DNA of 64,000 bases. It comes from Triops longicaudatus. Lineage: Eukaryota > Arthropoda > Branchiopoda > Notostraca > Triopsidae. Below, piece after piece: positions 12,734 through 24,800 of the stretch. Where the stretch lies: the NCBI GenBank assembly GCA_022885665.1, contig JAGQDJ010000003.1, forward strand, positions 248,001 to 312,000. The letters run 5' to 3'. The position numbers and the translations under genes are program-made. How positions within the stretch are numbered: position 1 is the stretch's first letter; each line of letters opens with the position of its first letter. The notes beneath the pieces are model-generated. The model made no database searches and was not told the DNA's origin. It worked only from the letters and a program-made list of their open reading frames with translations.

Positions 12734-13720
12734 TTATGTGCTACGTAATCGCATAAGTTGCATCTGATGCAGCTTCAGAGTTTTCTGCACTAGCTTAATT
12801 TCGTTCTCCAGTTTGGCGAAACCTTCTGCGACGGCATCTTGTCGTTTCTCTGTTTCTTGTATTTGTTCACAAGCCGCTTCGATTATTTTTGGCGGCAAAG
12901 TGAAAGTTTTGTGACATCTACACTTTGGAATACCTATAACTGTCTATATTTTATATTAGTAAAACAAACCAAAATCAGGATAACATAGCTGACTACTTCG
13001 TTAGGAAGATCAACAGCGTTCACTAATACTGTGAAACATTTGTCGGGTAAGCACTCTCCTAGCACTTGCATGCTTGACCAGTTCATCCATTTCGGGAGTG
13101 AAGAAATGCGTAAGCAATGAAAGTGTCGATCACCGGAAAGGCGCCGCAGCCAGCGAATCAAGAAGCAATGAGACACGCAGTAGCTTGGATGGTTGAAGGA
13201 AAGCAATTCCAGGGAGTAAATTAGGTCAACTAACCCCTGGTTGCTAATAATCTCCGCCTACGACAGAAGTTGGTTAGGAGGACGAGCTGGGGACCAAGCA
13301 TCCCCATAGATGGCATTAAAAGCAAAAAATAATCCCACTGCTTCCTCACGCCATCTAGTATTTTTACCTCATGAATACGGAAATTGGCAAAAATTCACGT
13401 CATAGCTCAAAAACTAATTGTCGCATAGCAATTACGTTTCATTTTAAAATTATTTGAAAGAATAAACTAGAACATGCCGGAAGCTTAATTTTTACGACTA
13501 ATTTTCCGGAAAAATTTTAAAATTCGGTGTTACTTTGCAAATTTATGAAGCAATATTTCCGAAAAAAATTGTGCCGAGGTGCATTATATTATAGTCCTTT
13601 ACATAACTGTCGGAAAGTTTATCTGAAATATTGAATAAATTTTGCGATATGGCCTGACAAGTCTCCTGTGTTTTTCGCCCATAAGAGCCTTAGGTGCACC
13701 TTAGCCGTAGACTTGGAGTC

Positions 13721-13759
<39 letters not shown>

Positions 13760-16700
13760 GGTGTTTGGTAATGTAAGAAACTCTTACCTGACTCTGAATA
13801 GCCTGGATATCACTCACGGCTAAGCCACCGAGGAGATTAAACAGAACAATGGTAATGAGGAATACGAAGCAGACGTAGATGAGACGGCTTGTCATGGGCA
13901 AAACCTCGAAAGGCAATCCGCTCACTTCTAATTCGCCAATCATCATGGCCAGCATTTTCAGAAGCGTGTCTCCGTAGGTTTCGAAGTTGGAATTGCCACT
14001 CGTAGTTTGCGAAGAAGCAATGCTGTTGACCTCCGGAGTTTTAAGAGTTGCTGGTTTCTTGAAGGTGATGTGCAAACTGAGACCGAAACCGAGTAGAAGA
14101 ACGGAATACCAGAGAAACTGCTTCATAAAATTCATTGCCACAGTTATAAGCATAGTGACGCGTATTGCATTATCTGGAAATCGACCAACTGCAATGAAGA
14201 ATGCGCCGTAAGCGGATATAACAGCTACAGGTGCTGCTCCACTGTATGGAGCAAAAAGCATTACGATAGTACTGACTGTCATTCCTGGTCAAAACGAAAT
14301 AAAAAAATTAAACCATAAATAAAAATAGATACATAAATTTGAAAAATAAAATTAGATCGTGTAAAAAGCGATTTTCTTTACCTAGCTGTAAGTAATTTTC
14401 TATGGACGAAAGGTAGACTACTGGTGCGAAGAGAAATTGGAGAAATTCTCGTACAGTGTGTAAAGAGGTTAAAACCAACAAGAAGTACCAAACCGCCCCG
14501 TGGTACATCTATACCAACTTTACAAGCAAACTAGTTTCCATAAATAATAATAATTACCGCTGGTGTACTGTTCGCTTTCGAATACGATTGGCTGATAAGG
14601 ACGTAACACGTCAGAAAGAGCAGACTTAGTAAGTAGAGCAACCAATTGAAATAGAAATATTTCTTAACTTTTTGCCACTTCAAGTGCAAGAAACTCGCCA
14701 CCAACGGGTGACGGACCAAATGCTGATGACGCGGTGAGCGCATTAAACGCTTCAAGGCTCGTGACTCAGGATAGAAGTGGCTGAATTTTGAAGGTTGTGT
14801 ACCTAGGTTGCATGCATTTTAAACATTCTGTCTCGTACCAATTACAAAGGGACCAATTGCAAGGAAAATAATAACTTTAGAGCGAAAGTTTTTGTTTCTT
14901 AGACTGAAAGAATTTGATTTGTACTCTCAAACAGCTCAAGCTTGCCTTGAAAAAATTTTGCTATAAAAACTAGCAAATATATTTGAGGAAATAGAGTTTG
15001 AATTCACCGCGAGTCTCTTCTGCTGATCATCAATAAAAAATAAGAAACAAGTAATTAAAACAAACATAAAAATATTACTTTGCTAAGAATTTCATTTACC
15101 TCCACTTGTTTCCCCATCTTTCATTTCGATTTCATCCTGAAACGAAACTTTAGCTTGCTCGTCCCTTGTGAATGTAGCTTTGGCGCCATGCTCATTAGTT
15201 GCGTTTCCTAGCAACAGCATACGTGGCGCTGTGTGCGCCAGAAAACTGTAGTCGAAAGTGACGCTATACGAGATGGAATGTCCTTCATCCTTATTTTTCG
15301 TTATACACTCGTTGAAAAATTTTTCAAAAGTACAGGGTAAGATGTGGTCCAGTGGAACTTTACGGGCTTTGTTCTTTAAGCAAATGTTGGCTCCTTTGTG
15401 CAACAAAGCCAAGATGGCGTCCTCGACTCCCGTTTGCACGGCATAATGCAACGGCGAGTTGCCTAGGCAATCGTTTGAGTCGACGCTTATTTTATTTGAG
15501 TTGAGTAAAACTTGTAAACATTTCGTATACTGAATGGGGTTAGCTTTCAAGCGTGTTGCTACAATATGTAACGCTGTCTGCTGAAAATAATTATACACGT
15601 TAACGTCTGTGCGAGGATCTTTAACCAGCAGTTTCAAGATGGCGTCCGAACCACGCCAAGCGGCTAGGATGATTGAATGCCCATAGGGTGGCAGCGGATC
15701 CGAATTTGATACTGTCGGCTGGGGCAAGTCTACGAGAGAAAGTGTTCCTTATGTGCCCAAACGTATTATTCACAATTATAAATCGTTCATAATAAAGTAA
15801 AGAATGTGCTAATATATAATAAAATTTGAAAATAAACGTTTTACTGTTGTGTCTTGTTGGGAGTTGAGTTATTGAGCATTCCGCAAGGCAGCGTTTTAAC
15901 TGAAGATCGTGATCTAACGCGTGAAAAAGAGGAATCTCCAATAATTGCTGCATCAGCTTGTGGTCGTTACGTCCAATAGCTTCTCTAATTCGAGATTCGA
16001 GATTTGTCCCTGCATCAACCACGTCTCCGACTGGTTCTGTTCCTACTCGCGTCACGTCAGATAAATTAGGAATGTGCTTCTAAAAGTACGTGAGATAGAA
16101 CCCATTACTCTTACGGCAAAACCAAGGTGTTTGAAACACTTGAAATTCAACAATTGCATTCCATGTACGATCCGTGCAGCTGGCTCCGTGATCCAGTAAG
16201 ATTTGTATAGCGAATATATTCCGCTTTGTCACCGCTACTTCAAGTGGCGAATAGTTTTCGTTGTCTTTTATGTTCAGATCAATCTCGGACTTGTCGAGCA
16301 AAAGCTGAAAGCACCGCGCAAATTTCGCGTTGCCTTTGGTTGGCACAGGATCAAATGGGAACATGAGTGTCGGAGTCTCACGAGATACTTTCCACACATT
16401 GAGAAGTACGTGCAGCGGGGTGTGGCCTCCATGTCCGTCTTGAGCGTTGACCTAATCATGTAGAATACATAATTTCGATTGAACCGATTTTCAAAGCACT
16501 CACGTTGGCTCCGTTCTTCAAGAGGATTTGAACACATTCGTAGTGACCTTTTTTGCAAGCCATGTGCAAAGCGTAGGTTCTTCGTGTAGGATTATAGGAA
16601 TTAACTTCAGCTCCTTTTTCTATTAACAATGTTAGAAAGTCGGCCTGTCCATTGTCGCAAGCTGTTTCCAAATAGGTGCTGTTATACAGGTATTCATGAC

Positions 16701-16812
16701 GCTTTCCAACGTCTTCCACGTCAAGGTTTTCGAGTAACTCTTCGAAAACCTGTATGTCATAGCATTCTAAAGAGTTAAAGACCTCTGAAGCCACGCTTGA
16801 AGAACCTTCCAT
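12734..16812 (-). CDS. TRPA-family cation channel (pyrexia/painless-like)
   Basis: Nine minus-strand exons, 16504-16812, 16140-16451, 15845-16079, 15100-15729, 14558-14802, 14382-14508, 13788-14284, 12997-13236 and 12734-12943, join in phase to 934 residues. The N-terminal half holds ankyrin repeats (for example ALHMACKKGHYECVQ, TALHIV and PLHYAVQTG), ending in EKFFNECI as in arthropod TRPA channels. Six membrane segments follow: S1 at about 545-568, S2 at about 578-604, S5 in exon 7, a pore helix around YGDTLLKMLAMMIGE and S6 with LGGLAVSDIQAIQSQ. The C-terminus is a coiled coil. Insect relatives sense heat or noxious stimuli at the plasma membrane. The exon 2 donor (CAA/GTGTTT) and the exon 8 donor (GAA/GTAGTC) are weak but are the only ones that keep phase with normal intron lengths. 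Intron 7 contains a dispersed repeat and a long A run on the sense strand. Assignment between pyrexia, painless and other TRPA subfamilies is uncertain. Confidence 0.9.
13285..13704 (-). repeat. Dispersed repeat copy 2, in TRPA intron 7
   Basis: The reverse complement of this block aligns along its length with 5921-6312, with recognisable ends and different flanks. It lies in a TRPA intron (13237-13787) that is several times longer than its neighbours, so the insertion accounts for the extra length. No coding capacity is seen. Confidence 0.85.
13723..13755. repeat. Poly-T run of 33
   Basis: An uninterrupted run of T lies between the dispersed repeat and TRPA exon 7. On the gene's sense strand it is poly-A, so it may be a decayed retro-insertion tail or simple slippage. 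Confidence 0.9.
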
Positions 16813-17721
16813 CTTAACTGGGGTATAGTCTCGAGTTATACTACCACTTTTTAGAAGAATTTAACAAAGTTTGTCGTTAAAAGAGCACTGCTAATTCAAT
16901 CAAGCGTTCCAATTAGTAAATTACTAGAATTCACGTAATCACGGAGCTCAACTCAGTCGCACAACTTAGTGAAGTGTTATGTAAGTGTATGTTTTCAATT
17001 TTAAAGCAACGATGTGCAATGTAATGACGAAATTCACATGTAGACAATCTCTTATACAACAGTGCAAGAACTAACCAAGCAGCGTTTGCCCAAAGTAGTT
17101 CGAGTGTTGTGAACAAGTATATCTCGATGACAGGAAATTTGCGTGAAAGCTTTCCTTGATTTTTTGGCGGTGATAAGTTGCGGTTTAGCTGTGACTCCCC
17201 TGTAATGACGTTTTTTTATTCAATATTTTGACACGGAGTCTTTAATCTTGATTTTTCGAGCGAAAACTTAGTGCGTTGTCAATATTTTTTTCAACAGTTC
17301 GAACAGCTTTGCTTGCACAGTGTTCAAGAGGAAAATATAAGATTTATTCTGATCGGACCACGAATTTTTTTTTTTTATAAATCAGTGTTTAGACGAAAGA
17401 AATTTAAGCAAGCCAAGAAACAGAAAGTTAAATCCGAAGTTGAAATTGTTCTACGTCCAGTTTTGTTTGCACTATGAGTGAAAACTGAAAATTAAGCGTT
17501 ACAAGTGACCCTACTCAACGTGAAAGACGATTCCCAGAACACCGAAGAAAGACAATGAATTTTAGAAAAATAAGTGGGAAACTATATTCAGTCTTCAAAA
17601 AAACTTAACAGGAACAGTTTTTGGTACCAACAACAAATAAACTCTTTCACGAATACTCGGAAAACCGAACATATTGTCCTCCGCCACATTTTCCAGCAAC
17701 CTCAGGGCCTGTCAGGAATAT
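16813..17721. other. Intergenic: HPS1 3' end to TRPA 5' end
   Basis: No coding segment is recognised. As both neighbours read on the minus strand, this holds the TRPA promoter and the HPS1 3' untranslated region. A minus-strand AATAAA occurs at 17343-17348. Confidence 0.55.
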
Positions 17722-20561
17722 TTACAGCAGAAAGTCGAAGTCAAATGCAGGTTTGCTCCGCAACCAATGATTCACAATCTTCGGTAACCTTTGTACTTGT
17801 TCCAGCACAGTTTCCGGACTGGTGAGGGCCAAGTGTAAGCAGAATAGCTCGTGACACTTGACATCCTTTTTCAGTCTGTTGGTCCTGTGCTTGTACCGCT
17901 GTATAAGTTGCCTAAAATGCACATAAAAATTACCCACGGGGCACAAGTACGCAAAAAAGTTGTCTACAAATTATCTAGGTATTGCTAGACGTACACAAAA
18001 TGCTTCAATAAATTTTAAAGACGCTTGAAGACGTGTCTACGGTTTCGTGTCTACTCACTGATAAAAATCCTGTCCAAGTACACCAGGCATGCCGCAACGC
18101 TCTTCCGTGGGTAATACTGATTCTAACGTGGTTAACTAACCGTAAAGAAACATCGCAACCATTATAACATTAATTCTTCAAAGTAATATTTCGTAACATA
18201 CTGGGCTGGGTTCCATTAGTATAACGTGACTATACCGAAACATTGCATCCGTCCACGTCGACCAGGTTTTCCCTTCCTTCATGGAAGATTTTGCTGACGA
18301 GATCATAGTGAGTATCTAGGCAAATAAATAACTATTAATTAGGTTAACAGATTCTTAATGCAAAAAGACTAAAATAATCCAAAGCAAAAAGAAACGAAAA
18401 CGACAAAATGGTCTACAAAATGAATACTGATGAAATATCTGAAAAGTGTAATTATCAATACCTGTTCTTGATGAAATTCACCTTGCTGCGTGTAACAAGG
18501 CATAAGAATCTCATTGCCAGCGGAATTACTTCTGTCCACGTAGATAAAGTGGACTAGTTCAGGAAACTTGGCCAAATCCGCTTTGCCGATGCAACGTTCC
18601 ATTGGTAACGAGCAAAGCTGGGTGAATTCGCCACTCGGGTTCAATTGTTGGAACACACGGTCCTTGATCTGACTCAACAGTTCTTGATGGTCGTCGGAGA
18701 GCACGACGAAAGTGTTGAGCTCGCCAAAGAAGTCGTCAACAGCCAAGCGCAGACGACTAATCAAACGTTGCTCCTTCTGGGGCGTGTCGCCTGTTGAGAA
18801 TCTTTCCAGGTACCGAGAGACCGGAACCAAGTCCACTTCTAGTTTGCACGGCTTTTCCGCCGAATCCGGAGATGACTTCTTGGCTTGCTGCAATAATCTG
18901 CGACAGGCTTGTTTTAATGCAATTTTATAAGAGGTTCGCTTGACGTCAGATGGCTCGGCAAATTCTAAACTGTTCAAAGCCACGGTGATATCAAACGCAC
19001 TTGATACGAGTGTCGCGCTGGCTACCTGTGTTAAACAAACCCTTTATAAACTACCTAAACTATTTTTAAAAGAGGGATACTTGTTCTACGATTACTAGCT
19101 GAACTTTCGGCCGGATTTCTTCAACGAAAACCTTCGCAGGGAACCAGGATTGCTCCGTCGTTGGCAGGAACAGCAGCTGATTGTGGCTTCCACCTTAAAT
19201 TAGCTAATTAATTTGAGAAGAAACAACGCAAAACTTAAAAAGCGAATAACTAAATAAATCTAATTTAAAACTAAAGCGGGAAAAATTTTATTTGAGAATA
19301 TTTATGATGAGAATGTGTGAAATAACTAAAACCATACTTTCCAAGTTGGAATGCAACAGCTCTGAGGGTGAATTTTGCTCCTGGGTCAATGTCGCTACGA
19401 AGGTAATCAAAAATAGCATTCCTGAAGACGAAATTTCTGGTGCTCCTGACCTACCATAACAATTTTTCACCTCTTAAACTCCAAGACATAAGAAAGACGG
19501 ACAAGTACGGCGATTTTACCCCGAAAAAATGGACATGAGTCTATGGTCAATTAGGAAAAAACCTTGTAGGTATGAAAGGGAGGTCCCGGTGCCTCGATGG
19601 AAGTCTAACAATACGTTTTGTAACGTGCTAACGGAGAACCCGGCTAAATCCGAGCTCAAGGGGATGCGTTCAATTCCTTGAACAGCGACAAAAACTTCCG
19701 TTTCTTGTAAAGAGCGCCACATTTCCATCAATCTGGTCAAAGTCTCGCTAGTCCTCGGGTTCTGCAATCTGGAACGAAAAATTCGAGCCAATTTCAATTT
19801 TTGGTAACAATTGCATTTATAGTATATATAATATTTTGGATCAGTGCTTCTCCATAGTGGATAAATCACCCAAAATTGGGTAAAAGTCGCTCGGATTTGG
19901 GAAAATTGAAATTTATGTTCATTAAATTTGGCCAACATATTCTGCGAAAACTACTGAGAAGCACTGTTTCAGTTTTGATTGAGTAAATGGGTTACAGCTG
20001 AAAGCCGGGTCCTGCTAAGTTCTGAGAAAACGCTGCATACACTCTTAAGAATTGCTCCAGATCAATGCTAGTACCATCTCCTCGTCCAATACCGACAAAC
20101 AGACAGCCAGAATCCTAAATTTCAAACGACACACATAAAAATAATGATTCCCACTTTTTAAATGATTAAATTCTTTATTTTCTTACACAAGAATCCTGAA
20201 TTTTAACATTAAAATAAAAGGATTGATAGAAATACTTGTAAGAAATGGATCAAGGTCCCGTCTTCGCATTTTAGGTACAGGTACGGGTTATGAAAATGCA
20301 AATCCATCAGCCAGTAGGATGCAACCATGGGATTGAAGTGATGCCAGATCTCATTCTCGTCGTCTTCGCCATTGATCTGCAACCAGATGTGAAAAACGAC
20401 CTGAGCAAACTTGTTTTCCCAGCTAAACTTTGTTTTCTTTCCATTTTTACCACAGCTGGCTCTGGAGAAGCACTTAGTACTAATTGTACCAACTCTTGCG
20501 TATGGCACGCATGCAACAACAAATTTTGGCTGCCAAATATGGCACTCCCCAAAAATCTCAT
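17722..20561 (-). CDS. HPS1: Hermansky-Pudlak syndrome 1 protein homologue (BLOC-3 subunit)
   Basis: HPS1 and HPS4 form BLOC-3, the exchange factor for Rab32/Rab38 in lysosome-related organelle biogenesis. Ten minus-strand exons, 20451-20561, 20236-20376, 19996-20114, 19520-19768, 19338-19450, 19081-19193, 18462-19025, 18202-18315, 18059-18135 and 17722-17911, join in phase to 596 residues; human HPS1 is 700. Recognisable family features are the N-terminal longin-like segment with YLKCEDG followed by CLFVGIG, a central helical region, and the strongly conserved FPELVHFIYVDR near the start of the C-terminal third, followed by the C-terminal longin region. The shorter length reflects a reduced variable middle. 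A 125-bp inverted-repeat element sits in intron 3 (19769-19995). Exon 1 is the least certain part; its start and phase fit, but its sequence is weakly conserved. Confidence 0.9.
19842..19966. mobile_element. 125-bp non-autonomous DNA element in HPS1 intron 3
   Basis: Both ends carry CAGTGCTTCTC as an inverted repeat, extending imperfectly to about 19 bases, around an AT-rich core without coding capacity. This is the form of a miniature inverted-repeat element; the CAGTG start suits hAT-like elements. No clear target duplication is seen. A decayed relative is at about 24530-24625. Confidence 0.75.
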
Positions 20562-21879
20562 ATTTCTTCAGACTTCCTCAACAAAAACTGTCTTGTTTTC
20601 CTGCCTAGCCCTTGTTGTAATTCTTGGGACCCACTTCGATCCCTCTTTCGTGCGCATGTGTGCCTCCAAAGGCTTAATCAAAGCCTCATTTGCATCCAAG
20701 TCCCTTCAGGTACCTCCAGACGTTGGTAGAAGGAGCTCATTTCGCCTCTCAGGGCCCTTTTTAAATTGCTGTCCCTCAAAGCCTGCGCTCCCTGCCTGGT
20801 CTGAAAAAGGTAACTAGAACCAGTTCCGTCAAGAAGAGGACAAGGTCAGTGGGAAGCAGAAAAACCGTTAGCTAACGACTGGGAGGTTCATTCAAGTCTC
20901 CTGGGATGCCGTCGGAGACGTTAAAATTAAATTCGGATGCTAAAATTCCTTAATCACAGGATTAAGGTTTCAAATGAAGGTTAGAAGGGACAGGCAATGA
21001 AGTAAGACTCTGTAAGGTCGCGAAACCTTGTCAGCTTTTATTAAAGCCGATAAGGGATTTCAATTATCAATTTCCTTATCGCCTCGGCCAAGGAGCATTG
21101 GCAACACTCCTAAGCGGCGACGTAACAACGAAACTCACAATCAAAAGTGTAGAAAAGGACGGACAGAAAAACGAGCACCTCTAGCTTTTATCCTTTCATG
21201 TGGTTCGTTTCTCAAAGCTTTTTTCTCGGTTGTGGGCGAGGAGGGTGTACCAGTTTCCCCCCGACATCCCCGGTTTACGATGGGACTTCTTTTACGATCA
21301 ACGCAAACGTATTTCGAGAAGTTAATATCTCTGCGACCAAAGTCCATAAAAAAGAGTACGACTACAGCCCATTTTACGTGCTAGATATACCAGTTTATTA
21401 TGCACTTCCTGATTAGTGCGGAAATACTTATCATATTTCACTCGAAATTTATCTCAGAAGGCTGTTACATGATGCAGCATAAAGTCTAGGAAATACCCGG
21501 AAGCATAACAGACCATTTTGGTGACCATGTGGGTCGCTTTTCGAGAATATTCGACTGGTGACGGATTACTGGTTAGGACGAGTTTTGTTGGAACGGAACG
21601 CATCGTCAGGCGGGGTTTTTCATTGTATGACGAATTCAAAAGACCAGAGAGAGAGGGAGGGGGGGTCTCGCAGCAGCAACAGCAGGCGCGGCGAGGACGG
21701 AGCCAGGGAACAAGAGATCAGCTCATGAGTTTGCGGCCGGTTGGCGTGCCAGTCGTGCGGAACCTCGTACAGCCGTTGGTCAGATTCAAACTTCATCTCC
21801 CTTAAGGCCTTCTGGAGCTTTTTGTGGAGATTCTAAGCGTTTTTAGCAACGATATTAAAACCTTAGTCATCAGTGAACC
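20562..21879. other. Intergenic between divergent HPS1 and Jupiter
   Basis: HPS1 (minus) and the distal Jupiter exon (plus) point away from this region, so it should contain both promoters. Part of it (20585-20803 minus) has coding-looking open frame but no complete gene. The right part (21640-21830) is GC-rich with purine runs and short CAG repeats, which suits a 5' leader. Confidence 0.5.
20585..20803 (-). other. Coding-looking open frame of unknown status
   Basis: Reading on the minus strand from a possible acceptor (TTTTTCAG), the frame gives a charged stretch containing ALRDSNLKRALRGEMSSFYQ. After a frame change near 20700 it continues as ANEALIKPLEAHMRTKEGSK to a stop. A 48-base intron from GAG/GTACCT to TTGGAG could join the two. 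No family is recognised; it may be an exon of an unseen small gene, a remnant, or chance. Confidence 0.2.
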
Positions 21880-24800
21880 ATGACTTCGACCAATTTTACT
21901 ATTGGACTCACCGGCGAGGAAAAACGCACCAGCAGCAAGTAAATTAACTTCGAATTAATTCCATTCGCTTCCTTTGTTGTTTCCTTTAATATTTTCTGGA
22001 AAACGTGGATTCGGAGTTTGGGGGTTTTATTACTACAAAAAATTCCAAGTCGAGCGAAATCTGAGCTGTGTATTGTGAAACCAAAGGTGATCCTTACAGT
22101 CTGGCCAAAACCGGTGCCCGAGGAGTCATTTTTCCGTGTACTGTGGAGAAAAACTTTGGGTCACCGGATTTTGAAATGTCCCTGCACATTTGCATGTTTC
22201 AAGGGAACTACGAACCTAGAAATTTAAATAGTTTTTCTATGCAAAAATTTGCCCTTTGTTCAGGAATAATAGTGACCTGACAGATACTGAGGTTGACCTT
22301 TGTCGACCCTAAAAAGTTATGGAACCTATAATTAAACCCTTCTGTACCAGCCAAACAGAAAAATAATCTCGGTACCCCCTACTTTGCTACATGTGCTGCG
22401 TTTTTACCTTAGTCTGGTTTGCAAATCACCGGCACCGCCCATTTTTAAAGAGCTTCAGGGGGTCAAATGAGGTCGCCTTGGAATTTCTTGAAATTATATT
22501 TTTGCTGTTAAAAATTAACATTAAGTTTGGTATACAGATAGTACAGAGGCAATGCGGAAAGGGCGAGAAACCACGAAACATGCTAAAGGAAATGAGTGTT
22601 TTGGGGCAAGTTAAAGAAATGTTTCTTGTTGATAATGACGCGTGGCGTTCTGTAATAAGCTCCAAGGAGTATGACGCGTTCGTAGCTTTTAAGTGCTCGT
22701 CAGTATGTCATTTCATGGAATGGGAGGAAACTTGTCGCGCTAATTAATTCCAAGTTAGCGTACCGTGAGTTTTCATTGCTTTGACAGGAGATATGCATGC
22801 TCCTTTACTTCTCATTTAAACAGCAGGAATTTCAAGTTACATTCATATTTCAAGCGTATAAATGTACCAGAATTGCTCTGTGGATAATAATGTGGGCAAA
22901 ATAGCACATGGCCAAGCGTTATCCATAGATGAAGATTAAAGCTAATAGCAAGTTTCGTACTTTCGTCACAAAAGCCAAGCAAGACTTTGGCAATACCCAA
23001 GGCCGTTGCCTTGGTTACGTAACGAATTATCTGCTGAGGTAAACACGAGTCATAACCGCAGCGTTTTAGTCATTCCATGGAAGTCTGCTCTACGTGACAT
23101 GAAAGCGAGCGTGTCATCCTTGTTTTAAACAGTTTTGTAAGCTAGAATACCCGTGCCGCAAAGGCTAGACAAACATTAAAAAAAGTCTCAAAAAACGCTG
23201 TCTCGACTGCTAAAGAGTTCCACATTCCGAATTATTTCGCAAAAAAATATAACTAAGCACGTGAAATTTTTTAGCATACAAAAATTACAGTACTGCTCAA
23301 TAAAAACGACCCAAACAAACCAGGTCTGTGCTAACCGCACGCAACCTGTAATGAAGCGTAGGTTGCGGGTCAAAATCGTTCGGAAAAGCTTGGAGTAGGA
23401 CGCGCTCACGCAACTGCCGTGGCGTTAGGTATAGGGGAGTTTGTTTGGGTCATTTTCATTGTGGATTACTGCACATTTTAGATGTATTATTCTAAGAATG
23501 TACATCTTTTGAGGAACGAGCAAAAACTATTGAGACGCACATATATACAAAGAATTGTATATACAAAGAAGCATAAAGGTTCTAAGTAACTAAAACGGTT
23601 AAAAGAAGGGTATTAAATGTCCTAAGAGCTAGCCATCAAATTCCTTTAGGTTTGACTCAAGTCTTACTATAATCCTCCTTAAACCTACTGCGTTCCAGAG
23701 TTTGGCGCAAGGTTTGTACGACCGAGGTTCGATTACAAGAAAAAATGTTAGTAAACATTCCAAGGCTGAGGTCACCGACTTTGCTCAAGCCAAACAGAAA
23801 AAAAGCGAGCTTTGGTCCTAAAACCGGTAGCTAAGGTTATAAATTATCCATAATTAAAACCCCTCTTCGTGCCCTGTAGCGAGCATTTGAAGTTGTTAAG
23901 AACGTCATTCGCGACCGTCTTCCTTTCCAGAAGTGCTAAACAGGTGGTAACCCAAGATGTATTAGCAGCTGCTACTTGGACAATTACGGATAATGCGAGG
24001 CACGTTTTCGGCCTTGTTTCGGAAAGAAGGGCTATTTTTTCGGGCTCGAAGACGCAAAGTGTGTTTAACGAAAGACGAGCAGAATGGCTCACACAAGGAG
24101 AGTTCTGAGCGTCCTTTTTGACCTCGTTGTCTCCTTGTGTGCCGAGTTAAAGCTTGGCTGCGCTTCCGACGAACATCCGTCACGGGATCCTCCTCCCTCA
24201 CCACCACCAAACTTGCTGCCATTGTTATTGCATTTAGAGGAAGCAGTCGTGCAAGTGTCGAAACCAGGTCACGTGGTTACCAAGGCTTGCTTCCGGACCT
24301 ACTGTGCGTACCTCTTCACCGGGCTTCCTACAATTCGCCATACTCTCACCGAGCACTTCCAAAACACCAAATTTCTCTCCTGAGAACTGAAACTATTTAA
24401 GTTATCCAATTTTGCCAATACAATTAGAAAGTATGTCAAAAATCTTGAGATCCATACTTAATTAGTTTAATACTAAATAATTATAAAATAGTGTTCTAAA
24501 TATCAAAATAGGATTGATTATTCGAGGCTTTGGGTACATTGGTTGAGCGAATTAAATCTTCACACAAATTCGAGCGACTTTTACCCAGTTTTAGGTAACT
24601 TACCCACGATTGAGAATCATTTTAACTTGAAACGCAATTACAACGCTCGGGTAATTTAGCTACGTAAACTGTGGACATTTAAACCGGAAGGAGATCTGTT
24701 TTACTCAAAACTTCCGCAGTTTGCATACAGAGCACCGCTTTTTTAAGCGGAGTGGAACTTGCAATAAAAAGCTAAGTTATTTAAGCTAGTTATTGGTGTT

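Noticed and set aside
16080..16139. Alternative TRPA donor CGTAAGAG at 16114
   Set aside because: It is a stronger motif but would give a 35-base intron and an immediate stop; the weaker donor at 16139 gives a 60-base intron and keeps frame.
20290..20817. Plus-strand open frame of 175 codons
   Set aside because: It lies antisense over HPS1 exons 1-2 and has no family resemblance or splice structure; it is a shadow frame.
23715..23740. GGTTCGATT, similar to a tRNA B box; also seen near 4260, 49066 and, on the minus strand, 59550
   Set aside because: No A box, acceptor-stem pairing or cloverleaf can be formed around any of them.
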